A DNA stretch of 64,000 bases, taken from Oryzisolibacter sp. LB2S. Lineage in GTDB: Bacteria; Pseudomonadota; Gammaproteobacteria; Burkholderiales; Burkholderiaceae_C. The DNA lies in assembly GCF_040732315.1 (NCBI RefSeq), contig NZ_CP160388.1:3778278-3842277 (forward strand). Direction: 5' to 3'. Below the pieces are notes generated by a model, which was not told where the DNA came from, did not search any database, and worked only from the letters and a program-made list of their open reading frames with translations. Shown here one piece after another: positions 8,311 to 16,525 of this stretch (position 1 is the first letter of the stretch; each line of letters starts with the position of its first letter). The translations under genes were made by a program, and so were the position numbers.

Positions 8311-8529
8311 TCAATGAATGGCCGCGGCCACGATGATGCTGATGCCCAGACACATCGCGGCCACCACCAGCGCCAGGGCCTGGTTCTGCTTTTCCACGAT
8401 CTCGCGCCACAGGTCGGCGGGCGTGATCTTGTCGATAAGCACAAAGCACAGCCAGAACACGACCACGCCGAGCACGGCGTAGACGATGGAGCCGAGGAAG
8501 GCCGTGGGTTGGAGCCATTCGTATTTCAT
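8311..8529 (-). CDS. DUF350 (YjfL-like) small inner-membrane protein
   Basis: 72 residues with two hydrophobic helices (FLGSIVYAVLGVVVFWLCFVL and ALVVAAMCLGISIIVAAAI), separated by the polar DKITPADLWREIVEKQNQ. This is the compact layout of DUF350 proteins, which in many bacteria are encoded beside glutathionylspermidine- or polyamine-related genes and beside SPFH and DUF4178 proteins. The role is unknown. It starts 26 bases after the DUF4178 gene stop, so the two are likely one transcript. The next gene downstream is the methyltransferase, not the expected spermidine-synthase-like gene. Confidence 0.75.
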   Translation of the reverse strand: MKYEWLQPTAFLGSIVYAVLGVVVFWLCFVLIDKITPADLWREIVEKQNQALALVVAAMCLGISIIVAAAIH

Positions 8530-8555
8530 GGTGCTGCCCTTTCGGTGAGTGCAAG

Positions 8556-10049
8556 TTATTTGTGGCTGCCGCCGCTGGAGTAGCCGCCCCAGGAGCCGCC
8601 GGAGCTGCGCGTGTAGCCGCCGCCCGAGCCGCCCGAGCAGTTGCTCATGATGATGAGCACGATGAAGAGCAGCACGATGACGAGGATCACCGTGCCGCAG
8701 CCCGCGCCCTTGGCGGCGACAAAGGGGCCGACGTCGTCGCGCTGGAACTGCTGCCTGCGGCCCTGGAGGCCGAAGGCCTGGGCCACGGCGTCGCTGGCCA
8801 GCCGGTCGCCGCTGGACCAGGTGATCTCGCCCGGGCCCTGCTCCATCGACAGCAGGCCCTTGGGCCCGGCGAAGTCGCGGTTGAAGGTCTTTTGCCCGCG
8901 CGAGACGGGCCAGTAGAACTCGCCGAGCACGTAGTCGGTCTCGGCCTCGTAGCTGTATTTGAGCTGGTATTTCTGCCCGAGGTAGCTCGCGCTCTGGCCG
9001 CCTGCGGCCAGTTGCGGCGCGCCCGTCGTGGGGCGCACCAGGCTCCAGCCGTCCTCGGCATCGACCAGAAAGGCAAAGCCGCGCTTTTGGTTGTAGAGCA
9101 GGTATTCGGACCAGCCGAAATGCTCGTCGTCGCCCGGCGCCACACCCATGCGGTGCTGAAAGCCCACCACCTGCCAGGCCACGCCCTGCAGCTGGGCGCG
9201 GCTGCCCAGGGCGATCAGGGGCTGCACGGGCTCGTCCTGCAGGGCTGCGCGCAACTCGCCACCCAAGCCGCCCGAGAGGTCGATGAGGCTTTTGCACGCG
9301 GGGCAGGTGCAGCTTTTGGTGCTCTCAAGTTGCACGGTGACGGGCGCGCCGCACTGCGGGCAGTTGAACTGGCGGCCGCGCTCCTCCTTGGTGGATTCGT
9401 CCTTGAGGCCCTGCAGCCGCAGGTCATCGAGCAGCACGGCACGCCCGCGCTCGGCCTGGGGCGGCGTGCGGCCGTAGTCGATGGACAGCACCTCGCCGTC
9501 TTCGCTGCGCAGCTCCACCATGGCAAAGGGCTGGCCCAGCGCGGGCAGGCGCGGCAGCTCGCCCTGGGCCGCGAGCAGGCTGGCCTGGCCGGCGTAGGCC
9601 ACGCTGTAGCGCTTGCCGTTGATGGTGGCGCTGCTGCCCACGCGAAAGCGCGCCGCCTCGGGCAGGTCGCCGGTGACGGCCAGGGGGCGCGTGAAGACAT
9701 AGGCGCCGTTGTCCTCGCCCAGCGTGGCCATGCTGCCGTCGTCGAGCCAGGCCACCCATTCGGTCCAGCGGCCGGCGTCGCCCTGGTACTGCAGGCGGCC
9801 GATCAGCGTGAAGGGCAGCTCCTTGCCATCCAGCTGTATGCGCCCGCTGGCATTGAGCTGCAGCGGGCTGTGGTCGTCGAACAGCTCGGCCATATTGCCG
9901 ATGCGCGACAACACCTCGCCGCTGCGCACCACCATGCTCTGGCAGTAGGGGCAGATGGCGTGGGTGGACTGCGCGCTTCGAAACTCGACGGGCGCGCCGC
10001 AGCCGGGGCAGGGCGCGCGGTAGTGGCGCTGGGGGGCGCTGTCGGGCAT
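8556..10049 (-). CDS. DUF4178 protein with two zinc ribbons and C-terminal membrane anchor
   Basis: 497 residues. Two Cys4 zinc-ribbon-like knuckle pairs are visible: CPGCG...CPYC near the N-terminus and CPQCG...CPAC near residues 230-255. Each precedes a beta-rich DUF4178 block (for example DDGSMATLGEDNGAYVF and HFGWSEYLLYN). Near the C-terminus a single helix (ILVIVLLFIVLIIM) is followed by a glycine/serine-rich tail. DUF4178 proteins are of unknown activity and co-occur with SPFH/YdjI, DUF350 and spermidine-synthase-like genes. A dispersed repeat lies immediately upstream of the start codon. Confidence 0.8.
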   Translation of the reverse strand: MPDSAPQRHYRAPCPGCGAPVEFRSAQSTHAICPYCQSMVVRSGEVLSRIGNMAELFDDHSPLQLNASGRIQLDGKELPFTLIGRLQYQGDAGRWTEWVAWLDDGSMATLGEDNGAYVFTRPLAVTGDLPEAARFRVGSSATINGKRYSVAYAGQASLLAAQGELPRLPALGQPFAMVELRSEDGEVLSIDYGRTPPQAERGRAVLLDDLRLQGLKDESTKEERGRQFNCPQCGAPVTVQLESTKSCTCPACKSLIDLSGGLGGELRAALQDEPVQPLIALGSRAQLQGVAWQVVGFQHRMGVAPGDDEHFGWSEYLLYNQKRGFAFLVDAEDGWSLVRPTTGAPQLAAGGQSASYLGQKYQLKYSYEAETDYVLGEFYWPVSRGQKTFNRDFAGPKGLLSMEQGPGEITWSSGDRLASDAVAQAFGLQGRRQQFQRDDVGPFVAAKGAGCGTVILVIVLLFIVLIIMSNCSGGSGGGYTRSSGGSWGGYSSGGSHK

Positions 10050-10112
10050 GTTTGGAGTGATTTTGGCCTCTAAGGCTTTCTGGACAAGCGCCGGCAGCTA
10101 TCAAAATTGATA
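10050..10112 (+). repeat. dispersed palindrome directly upstream of the DUF4178 gene
   Basis: The copy reads TTTGGAGTGATTTTGGC, then a GGCTTTCTGGACAAGCGCC stem region, then GGCAGCTATCAAAATTGAT. It abuts the start codon of the DUF4178 gene on the opposite strand, so it forms the whole immediate leader. Confidence 0.7.
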
Positions 10113-10125
10113 ATTAACGCAGAAG

Positions 10126-10214
10126 CCGTCATCCCCGCGCATGCGGGGATCCACGAGCCACCCCGGCGCAGAGCGTGCCCATGCCATGGATCCCCGCATG
10201 CGCGGGGATGACGG
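10126..10214. repeat. inverted pair of GTCATCCCCGCGC...GCGGGGATCCA repeats
   Basis: Each arm is itself a hairpin (CCCCGCGCATGCGGGG) and the two arms face each other, starting CCGTCATCCCC and ending GGGGATGACGG. A second such pair lies at 33907. Together with the preceding palindrome it fills the gap between the SPFH gene and the DUF4178 gene. Confidence 0.85.
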
Positions 10215-10239
10215 TGAGCCCACGGGTACGGCACGGGGC

Positions 10240-11277
10240 CTAAACCAGCTTCTTGAGCAGCTCGGCCTTCTTGGCGTCGAACTCCTCCTGCGTGAGGATG
10301 CCCTTGGCCTTCAGATCAGCGAGCTTCTCCAGCGTGGCCATGACCTCCTCGGGGCGCACGCCCACGGGGGCCGCCGCAGCCGCCTGCGCCGCCCCGCCCT
10401 GCAGCCCGGCCTGCAGGTTCTGCGCCAGCACCTGGCCCAGGGCCACGCCCGCGCCCAGGCCCATGGCGTCGCCGGCAATGCCGCCGCCGCCCTGGGCGGC
10501 GCCCTCGGCCATCTTGGGGATGGCCTGGGCCGTCTGGTACTGCATGAAGCGGCCCATGTCATTGCCGACCATGCCCATGCCGATCTTCTGGTCCAGCACC
10601 TTTTGCAGCTCTTCGGGCAGCGACAGGTTCTGCACCGTCATGGCCTCGAGCTTGAGGCCCAGCTTCTCGAACGCCGGCGCCAGCGCCTTGGCCAGCGCAT
10701 CGGCAAACATCAGCTGATTGGCCGCCAGGTCGAGAAACGCCACGCCGCTGCCGGCAATGGCGTTGCTGATGTTCTGCAGCACCAGGCCGCGCAGCTGGCC
10801 GTCCAGGTCGGCCGCGGGGTAGCTCTCGCGCGTGCCCGAGATCTCGGTGTGGAACAGCTTGGGGTCGGCCACGCGATAGGCGTAGTTGCCAAAGGCGCGC
10901 AGGCGCACGGCGCCAAAGTCCGCGTCGCGGATGGTGATGGGCTGGGGTGTGCCCCATTTCTGGTCGATCTGCTGGCGCGTGCTGAAGAAATACACGTCGC
11001 TCTTGAACGGCGACTGGAACAGCTTGTCCCAGTTCTTCAGATAGGTCAGCACCGGCAGGGTCTGCGTGGTGAGCTTGTAGGTGCCGGGGCCGAACACGTC
11101 GGCCACCTGGCCCTCGTTGACGAACAGCGCCATCTGCGACTCGCGCACCACCAGCGTGGCGCCGGTCTGGATTTCCATGCCCTCCATGGGAAAGCGCCAG
11201 GCGAGCGTTCCATCGCCCTCCTCGGTCCACTGGAGGATGTCGATGAACTGCTTCTTGATGAAGTCCATGAGGGCCAT
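10240..11277 (-). CDS. SPFH/band-7 (YdjI-like) protein with C-terminal SHOCT domain
   Basis: 345 residues. The N-terminal two thirds are an SPFH-like domain of the YdjI/virion-core type (MALMDFIKKQFIDILQW, VVRESQMALFVNEGQ, FGPGTYKLTT). After an alanine/glycine-rich linker the C-terminus is a SHOCT motif (LEKLADLKAKGILTQEEFDAKK). Such proteins are thought to form membrane-associated oligomers in envelope-stress responses. It is the first gene of the minus-strand set that continues with DUF4178, DUF350, spermidine-synthase-like and FAD protein genes; repeats fill the 190 bases before the next gene. Confidence 0.85.
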   Translation of the reverse strand: MALMDFIKKQFIDILQWTEEGDGTLAWRFPMEGMEIQTGATLVVRESQMALFVNEGQVADVFGPGTYKLTTQTLPVLTYLKNWDKLFQSPFKSDVYFFSTRQQIDQKWGTPQPITIRDADFGAVRLRAFGNYAYRVADPKLFHTEISGTRESYPAADLDGQLRGLVLQNISNAIAGSGVAFLDLAANQLMFADALAKALAPAFEKLGLKLEAMTVQNLSLPEELQKVLDQKIGMGMVGNDMGRFMQYQTAQAIPKMAEGAAQGGGGIAGDAMGLGAGVALGQVLAQNLQAGLQGGAAQAAAAAPVGVRPEEVMATLEKLADLKAKGILTQEEFDAKKAELLKKLV

Positions 11278-11402
11278 GGTCGTGCTCCCTTAGCGATCTG
11301 GAATGGAGAAAAAAGGCGCACGCATCATAGCGACCGCCCCCGTGGGCCCGGCGCGAAGCCGGTCCCTATGCGCGAAATAGCGACAGGCAATTGCCAGCCA
11401 TA

Positions 11403-11421
11403 AATGCGAACGATTATCATT
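11403..11421. promoter_or_regulatory. possible Fur box upstream of the DUF2061 gene
   Basis: AATGCGAACGATTATCATT has one half-site (ATTATCA) identical to the Fur 7-1-7 consensus and a weaker partner half. It lies 25 bases upstream of the DUF2061 start codon. Confidence 0.4.
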
Positions 11422-11445
11422 TGCGCACATCGACAGGAGCCCATC

Positions 11446-11748
11446 ATGACCCGCATTCGCATTGCCGCCCGCCGCAACCTGCCCACGCTGGCCAAGACCG
11501 GCAGCTACTACGTGATCCATATCTGCGTGGCCGCGCTGGTGGCCTATGCCGTCACGGGCAACCTGATCGCCTCGCTCACGCTGAGCCTGCTCGAGCCCAC
11601 GGTGCAGGCCGTGGCCTTCTTCTTCCACGAAAAGGCCTGGGAGAGGCTGCTGGCGCGCAGCACGACCGCTCAGGAATGCACATCGAGCAACGCGCCCGTG
11701 GTGTCGGCGGACACGCGCAGCACGACCGCGTTGGCCTTGAAGGCGTAG
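11446..11748 (+). CDS. DUF2061 small membrane protein
   Basis: 100 residues from the ATG at 11446, which has GACAGGAG upstream. The core is typical of DUF2061: a Lys-Thr start of helix one (AKTGSYYVIHICVAALVAYAVTG), a second helix, then the conserved FFHEKAWERL. The last 30 or so residues (from about LLARSTTAQE) are polar and not expected for the family; they are read from DNA that is antisense to the end of a flagellar-like gene, so this tail is probably acquired after loss of the original stop. The role is unknown; the upstream Fur-like site hints at iron control. Confidence 0.7.
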   Translation: MTRIRIAARRNLPTLAKTGSYYVIHICVAALVAYAVTGNLIASLTLSLLEPTVQAVAFFFHEKAWERLLARSTTAQECTSSNAPVVSADTRSTTALALKA

Positions 11749-11972
11749 GTGGCGGCCATCTGCTCCACCGCCTCGGACTCGAGCGCCACACCGGCCTGAC
11801 CCGCCGGGGCGAGCCGGGCCTGTACGCCGCCCAGAGCGGGCTGGGCCTGCTGGCGCACCTGCTGGCCCGTGAAACCCGGGGTATGGAGGTTGGCGATGTT
11901 GTGCGCGCTGCTCGAGAGCCGCAGCTGCGCGGCCTGCAGGCCGGATTGGGCGATGGCGGTGATGGTGCTCAT
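11670..11972 (-). CDS. small flagellar basal-body rod-like protein
   Basis: About 100 residues. The N-terminus (MSTITAIAQSGLQAAQLRLSSSAHNIAN) follows the pattern of flagellar rod/hook proteins, with the conserved NIAN and TPGF. The C-terminus (LESEAVEQMAATYAFKANAVVLR) resembles the rod C-terminal domain. It is far shorter than FlgB, FlgC or FlgG, and no flagellar genes are nearby; such orphan rod-like proteins are common in Burkholderiales. Its 3' end overlaps the DUF2061 gene by 79 bases in antisense. It lies 23 bases downstream of the LysR regulator start-to-stop direction partner at 11996. Confidence 0.65.
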   Translation of the reverse strand: MSTITAIAQSGLQAAQLRLSSSAHNIANLHTPGFTGQQVRQQAQPALGGVQARLAPAGQAGVALESEAVEQMAATYAFKANAVVLRVSADTTGALLDVHS

Positions 11973-11995
11973 GCCGTCGATATCGGCAGGCGGGC

Positions 11996-12937
11996 TCAGG
12001 CGCTTGAATGTGCCTGCGCCAGGCATTGCTGGAACAGCTGCGCCGCGCGGCTGGGCGCGGGCGAGCGGCGCACCAGGCTGACGAACCGGCAGCGGTAGTG
12101 GAACAGGTCGGGCCGCACGCACTGAAGACGGCCCTGGCGCTCGAAGGCCTCGGCGTAGTGATCGGGCAGAAAACCCAGAAAGCGCCCCGACAGCACCAAG
12201 GTGGCAATGGCCTCCTGGTCGAAGCCCGTAGCGGCGCGCGTCAGACGCGCCTCGTGCGACAGCTCCATGTTGGGCGAGTGGTAGCCCAGGCCGGCAAACG
12301 GGTGGCGGCGCAGCGCGTCCCAGTCCAGCGTGCCGTGGTCCGCGCCAAACAGCGCATGGCCCGCGCCGCAGTACAGCAGCATGGTCTCGCCAAACAGCTC
12401 GGTATAGACCAGGCTTTGCGAGCTGCGGTGCGCCGGGATGATGCCCACCTGAAAGCTGCCGTCGATCACGCCGCGCTCTATGGTGTTGATCGAGCCCACA
12501 TGCAGCTGCAGCTGCACATGGGGCGCCTGATCGGCAAAGGTGGCGATGGCCGCGTCGATATGCGCGGCCGGGTTGCTGGCGGTCTTGTCGAACACGGCCA
12601 CTGCCAGCTGCCCGCCCATGCGCGCGTGGATGTCGTCGATGCTGCCCAGAAAGCCGCGCACCGAGGCCAAGAGGCGCAGCGTCTCCTCGTACACGCGGTG
12701 GCCCTCGGGTGTGAGGGCAAAGCCCGCACGGCCGCGGCGGCACAGGGTGAGGCCCAGGCGCGTCTCCAGGTCCTTGATGTGGCGGCTCACCGTGCTGGTG
12801 CCGATGTTGAGCTCGAGCTCCGCCGCCGCCATGCCGCCGCACTCGACCACGGCCTTGAAGACCTGCAACAGGCGCAGGTCCATGTCGGAGAGCTGGCCGA
12901 GGATGGCGCGCGGGCGGGAGGTGATTTTTACTTGCAT
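11996..12937 (-). CDS. LysR-family transcriptional regulator
   Basis: 313 residues from the ATG at 12937. The N-terminal winged helix (DMDLRLLQVFKAVVECGGMAAAELELNIGTSTVSRHIKDLETRLGL) is clear, although the usual opening residues are extended by about 15. The rest is a periplasmic-binding-like effector domain (LAVAVFDKTASNPAAHIDAAIATF...). It is divergent from the class III aminotransferase with 85 bases between start codons, the usual arrangement for a LysR regulator and its target. An inverted repeat overlaps its own start codon. The inducer is unknown; an amino acid or omega-amine is a reasonable guess. Confidence 0.9.
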   Translation of the reverse strand: MQVKITSRPRAILGQLSDMDLRLLQVFKAVVECGGMAAAELELNIGTSTVSRHIKDLETRLGLTLCRRGRAGFALTPEGHRVYEETLRLLASVRGFLGSIDDIHARMGGQLAVAVFDKTASNPAAHIDAAIATFADQAPHVQLQLHVGSINTIERGVIDGSFQVGIIPAHRSSQSLVYTELFGETMLLYCGAGHALFGADHGTLDWDALRRHPFAGLGYHSPNMELSHEARLTRAATGFDQEAIATLVLSGRFLGFLPDHYAEAFERQGRLQCVRPDLFHYRCRFVSLVRRSPAPSRAAQLFQQCLAQAHSSA

Positions 12938-12948
12938 AAACAGGCAAG
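12931..12948. promoter_or_regulatory. candidate LysR operator over the regulator start codon
   Basis: CTTGC and GCAAG form a perfect inverted repeat separated by 8 bases, containing a T-N11-A core as LysR sites do. It overlaps the ATG of the regulator and lies 75 bases upstream of the aminotransferase start, so it could serve autoregulation. Confidence 0.45.
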
Positions 12949-13022
12949 TGAACGTGGATATATGTTGCTTCAAACAATTATCACCGCGACCAACAATCGC
13001 GTATTCCATACAGGAGGCCGCC

Positions 13023-14384
13023 ATGTCTTTTGCCGTGATTGACGACACCACCCACCCCGCCGCCGTGCGCCAGGACGCCGCCTGGCTCGACGCCCACTGG
13101 ATGCCGTTCACCGGCAACCGCAACTTCAAGGCCAACCCGCGCATGGTCGTGGGCGCCCAGGGCGCGTACTACACGACGGCCGAGGGGCGCAAGATCTTCG
13201 ACGGCCTGTCGGGCCTGTGGTGCTCGGGCCTGGGCCATGGGCGCAGGGAGATTGCCGAGGCCATAGGCAAGGCCGCAGCCAACCTGGACTATTCGCCGGC
13301 CTTCCAGTTCGGCCACCCGGCCGCGTTCGAGCTGGCCAACCGCATCAAGGACTTGACGCCCGCGGGGCTGGACTATGTGTTCTTCACCGGCTCGGGCTCC
13401 GAGGCGGCGGATACGTCGCTCAAGATGGCGCGCGCCTACTGGCGCGCCAAGGGTCAGGCGGGCAAGACGCGATTGATCGGCCGCGAGAAGGGCTACCACG
13501 GCGTGAACTTCGGCGGCATCTCGGTGGGCGGCATCGCGGGCAACCGCAAGCTGTTCGGCCAGGGCGTGGAGGCCGACCATATTCCCCACACCCAGCCGCC
13601 CGTGGGTTCGTTTTACCGCGGCATGCCGGACATGGATGGCCGCGCGTTGGCCGACAGGCTGCTCGACGTGATCGCCCTGCACGACGCGAGCAACATCGCG
13701 GCCGTCATCGTCGAGCCGTTCTCGGGCTCGGCCGGCGTGGTGATTCCGCCCGCGGGCTACCTGCAGCGCCTGCGCGAGATCTGCACGCAGAACAACATCC
13801 TGCTCATCTTCGACGAGGTCATCACGGGCTTTGGCCGTGTCGGCGGATGGACTGGCTCCGAGGTGTTCGGCGTCACGCCCGACATCCTGAACTTCGCCAA
13901 GCAGGTGACCAACGGCGCCCAGCCGCTCGGCGGCTGCGTGGCAAGCAAAGAGATCTACGACACCTTCATGGCCGCGGGCGGCCCCGAGTACATGCTGGAG
14001 TTTGCCCACGGCTACACCTACTCGGCCCACCCCGTGGCCTGTGCGGCGGGCAATGCCACGCTGGAAATCCTGCAAAAGGACGACATGCCGGCACGCGTGA
14101 AGGCGCTGGCGCCCTACTTCGAGAACGCCGTGCACGGCCTCAAGGGAGCCAAACATGTGGCCGACATCCGCAACTACGGCCTGGCCGCGGGTTTCACCAT
14201 CGAGTCCCTGCCCGGCGAGCCGGCGCGCCGCCCCTACGAGATCGCCATGAAGTGCTGGGAAAAGGGCTTCTACGTGCGTTACGGCGGCGACACGATCCAG
14301 CTGGCGCCGCCCTTCATCAGTACCGAGGCCGAGATCGACCGCCTGGTCAGCGCCCTGGGCGATGCGCTGCAGGAAACCGCCTGA
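13023..14384 (+). CDS. class III omega-amino acid:pyruvate aminotransferase
   Basis: 453 residues of the PLP-dependent class III aminotransferase family, closest in pattern to beta-alanine:pyruvate transaminases. Seen: GSGSEAADTSLKMARAYWRAKGQ (cofactor phosphate region), GREKGYHGVNFGG, the LIFDEVITGFGR strand with the PLP-pyridine Asp, and LNFAKQVTNGAQPLGG with the Schiff-base lysine at K293. It would move the amino group of an omega-amine or beta-alanine onto pyruvate. The ATG at 13023 follows GGAGGCC. The gene is divergent from a LysR regulator that probably controls it. A dispersed palindrome follows the stop. Confidence 0.9.
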   Translation: MSFAVIDDTTHPAAVRQDAAWLDAHWMPFTGNRNFKANPRMVVGAQGAYYTTAEGRKIFDGLSGLWCSGLGHGRREIAEAIGKAAANLDYSPAFQFGHPAAFELANRIKDLTPAGLDYVFFTGSGSEAADTSLKMARAYWRAKGQAGKTRLIGREKGYHGVNFGGISVGGIAGNRKLFGQGVEADHIPHTQPPVGSFYRGMPDMDGRALADRLLDVIALHDASNIAAVIVEPFSGSAGVVIPPAGYLQRLREICTQNNILLIFDEVITGFGRVGGWTGSEVFGVTPDILNFAKQVTNGAQPLGGCVASKEIYDTFMAAGGPEYMLEFAHGYTYSAHPVACAAGNATLEILQKDDMPARVKALAPYFENAVHGLKGAKHVADIRNYGLAAGFTIESLPGEPARRPYEIAMKCWEKGFYVRYGGDTIQLAPPFISTEAEIDRLVSALGDALQETA

Positions 14385-14390
14385 TGCTAT

Positions 14391-14445
14391 TTTATGAATA
14401 GCACACATCGCTGGATACAAAGGCGCCAATGACCAGATAGTCGGG
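14391..14445 (-). repeat. dispersed palindrome after the aminotransferase gene
   Basis: On the minus strand: TTGGCGCCTTTG, TATCCAGCG, TGTGCTATTCATAAAATAG. It fits the family pattern with a partly decayed stem and starts within 7 bases of the aminotransferase stop, so it may act as the 3' hairpin of that transcript. Confidence 0.5.
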
Positions 14446-14515
14446 ATGTCGGCAAGCCGGCACCTCGACTCTGCGGGCGGTCGGGTTACAGTAGGCCAAA
14501 GCCTTCAGCCCGCCC

Positions 14516-15652
14516 ATGAAACTGACGCCCGAGCCTTCTGCCCGCCGCGACGTGCATTGGACAGTGCACATGAACTGGCGCAATCGCAGCCTGTTCTATG
14601 TGCTGCTGCTGATGGCGCTGGGATCGCACCTGCTGACCATAGGCGCGTCGGCCGCAGGCTGGGCGGCTCTGACCCTCAACTACGTTGCCTATCCCCACCT
14701 GGCCTACTGGCGCGCGCGCCGCGCGCGCGATCAGCGGCTGGCGGAGATGCACAACATGGATGCCGACATCGTGATGGCCGGCGCGTGGATAGCCTCGCTC
14801 GGTGCGCCGCTGTGGATCAGCTTCATCCTCTGCGCATCGGGCTGCATCAACATGGTGGTTTTCCACGGCGCACGCGGGGGCCTGCGCCTGATGCTCAGCC
14901 TGGCCGTGGGAATGGCACTGGCCGCGCTGGTCGTGCCGCTGGCCTGGCAACCCGAGACAGATCTGCGCACGTCCGTGCTGTGCATGATTGCCCTGCTGCT
15001 CTACCTCTTCGCGTTTGCTCGCGATGGTTATGACCGCGCGATGAGCCAGAGCCAGGCGAACAGCCGCCTGCGCAAACAGTACGACGAGATCCAATCGCTG
15101 CAGGCGCAACTGCGCGAACAGGCGCTGCGTGATCCGCTCACGGGGCTGTTCAACCGCCGCCAGCTCGACGCCACGCTGGGGCCAGCCATGCAGCTCTGCC
15201 GCGAGCAGGGTGCCTGCCTTTCGGTGCTCATCGTCGACATCGACCACTTCAAGCGCATCAACGACACCCATGGCCATGCCGCGGGCGATGCGGTGCTGCA
15301 GTCTTTCGCACAGTTGCTGCTGCGTCACATGCGACCACAGGACATGGCCTACCGCATAGGGGGCGAAGAGTTTCTGCTGGTGCTCGGCGGCACGCCATTG
15401 GACACCGCCGTGGAGCGCGCGCACATGCTGCGCGAGGCCGTGGAGGTCTTGCGTGTGCGCACTGGCTCGGGCGAGCTCTCCGTCACCCTGTCGTGTGGCG
15501 CAGCCGCCTTCCCCCTGCACGCCCAGGAGCCTCAGGACCTTCTGGACTGTGCCGACCAGGCCCTGTACGAGGCCAAGAAGGGCGGGCGCAACCGGGTCGT
15601 GACCCATCCCGGGCCGGTGCCGCTCCAGCCCGCCCTCTCTGCAAGCGAGTAG
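14516..15652 (+). CDS. MASE2-type membrane diguanylate cyclase
   Basis: 378 residues. The N-terminal part has four to five membrane helices with the MASE2-like YPHLAYWRARRARDQRLAEMHNMDADIVMAG. A GGDEF domain starts at LRDPLTGLFNRRQL and carries GGEEF preceded five residues earlier by RPQD, the product-inhibition I-site, so it should make cyclic di-GMP and be feedback-inhibited. The start is uncertain: ATG 14516 has no strong ribosome-binding site, and ATG 14570 (MNWRNRS) is an alternative. It stands alone between the aminotransferase and the convergent GntR regulator. Confidence 0.85.
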   Translation: MKLTPEPSARRDVHWTVHMNWRNRSLFYVLLLMALGSHLLTIGASAAGWAALTLNYVAYPHLAYWRARRARDQRLAEMHNMDADIVMAGAWIASLGAPLWISFILCASGCINMVVFHGARGGLRLMLSLAVGMALAALVVPLAWQPETDLRTSVLCMIALLLYLFAFARDGYDRAMSQSQANSRLRKQYDEIQSLQAQLREQALRDPLTGLFNRRQLDATLGPAMQLCREQGACLSVLIVDIDHFKRINDTHGHAAGDAVLQSFAQLLLRHMRPQDMAYRIGGEEFLLVLGGTPLDTAVERAHMLREAVEVLRVRTGSGELSVTLSCGAAAFPLHAQEPQDLLDCADQALYEAKKGGRNRVVTHPGPVPLQPALSASE

Positions 15653-15664
15653 CTGCGCAGACCA

Positions 15665-16525
15665 TCAGCCGGCGGACATGGTCCGTCGGCGCGCCGGTTT
15701 CGCTTTTGCATTGCCTGTCCTGGGGGCCATGGACGCGGCGCGCGGGCGCCGCAGCGTGTCCGCATCCAGTATCAAGCGCCCTTGAATGCGCCCTTTCATG
15801 CGCTTGACGCTGCTGGCCGCATCCTGCATGTGTTGCTGCATGAGCGCGCGGACCTTTTCTGCATCGCGCGCCCGCGCGGCCTGCACGATCGCGCGGTGGA
15901 TCTGTGCATTGGCCTCGCCAAAACGCCGATGCTCGGACTGCGGCGTGCGGTTGCCGAAAACGATGAGCTGGCGAATCATTTCATTGATCAGCTCACAGGA
16001 GAAGCGCAGGAACGGGTTGGGGTTGGCGGCGGCCAGGATGTCGTGGAAGTTCACGTCCTCGCGCCGCTGCGTCACGAGGTCCTGCTGGCTTTGCGTGGGG
16101 TCGCAGCAGGCGATGCTGTGCTCCAGGGCCTCGAAATCGGCGTCGGTCAGGTACGGCACCGCGCCGGCGGCCAGCTCGGGTTCGAGCATCTGGCGCACGG
16201 TGTAGATGTCGTCGATCGTCACCTCCTGGAAGAACAGGTAGTTCTGCATGAACTGCAGCGTGCGATCGAGCGGCACCGCGGCGATGGTGCCACCGCCCGT
16301 GGGCCCCGTGGAAATGGTCACCAGCCCCTGCACCTCAAGTGCCTTCAGCGCCTCACGGATCGTGCCCTTGCTGACCTGAAACTGGGCTTGCAGCTCACTC
16401 TCGCGCGGCAGGCGGTCGCCGGGGCTCAGGTTTTTCTCGGTAATCAAGCGCTTGATTTCCTGCGCCACGAGGTCGGAGCGTTTGAGCTGCCGGATCGCCA
16501 GCGGAGCGGGCTTCTGTGTTGCCAT
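15665..16525 (-). CDS. GntR-family (FCD) transcriptional regulator
   Basis: 286 residues from the ATG at 16525. The N-terminal winged helix (LVAQEIKRLITEKNLSPGDRLPRESELQAQFQVSKGTIREALKALEVQGLV) is of the FadR subgroup and the C-terminal helical FCD domain keeps the spaced Asp/His residues (NFHDILAAA, HRAIVQ, MQQHMQ) that bind a metal. The last 40 residues are basic and look disordered. It is divergent from the transporter/amidohydrolase operon and most likely represses it until an amino-acid- or amide-like inducer binds. Confidence 0.9.
   Translation of the reverse strand: MATQKPAPLAIRQLKRSDLVAQEIKRLITEKNLSPGDRLPRESELQAQFQVSKGTIREALKALEVQGLVTISTGPTGGGTIAAVPLDRTLQFMQNYLFFQEVTIDDIYTVRQMLEPELAAGAVPYLTDADFEALEHSIACCDPTQSQQDLVTQRREDVNFHDILAAANPNPFLRFSCELINEMIRQLIVFGNRTPQSEHRRFGEANAQIHRAIVQAARARDAEKVRALMQQHMQDAASSVKRMKGRIQGRLILDADTLRRPRAASMAPRTGNAKAKPARRRTMSAG

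Noticed and set aside
13217..14401. Plus-strand frame overlapping the aminotransferase in another phase
   Set aside because: Arg/Gly-rich translation with no motif; it is a shadow of the aminotransferase gene.
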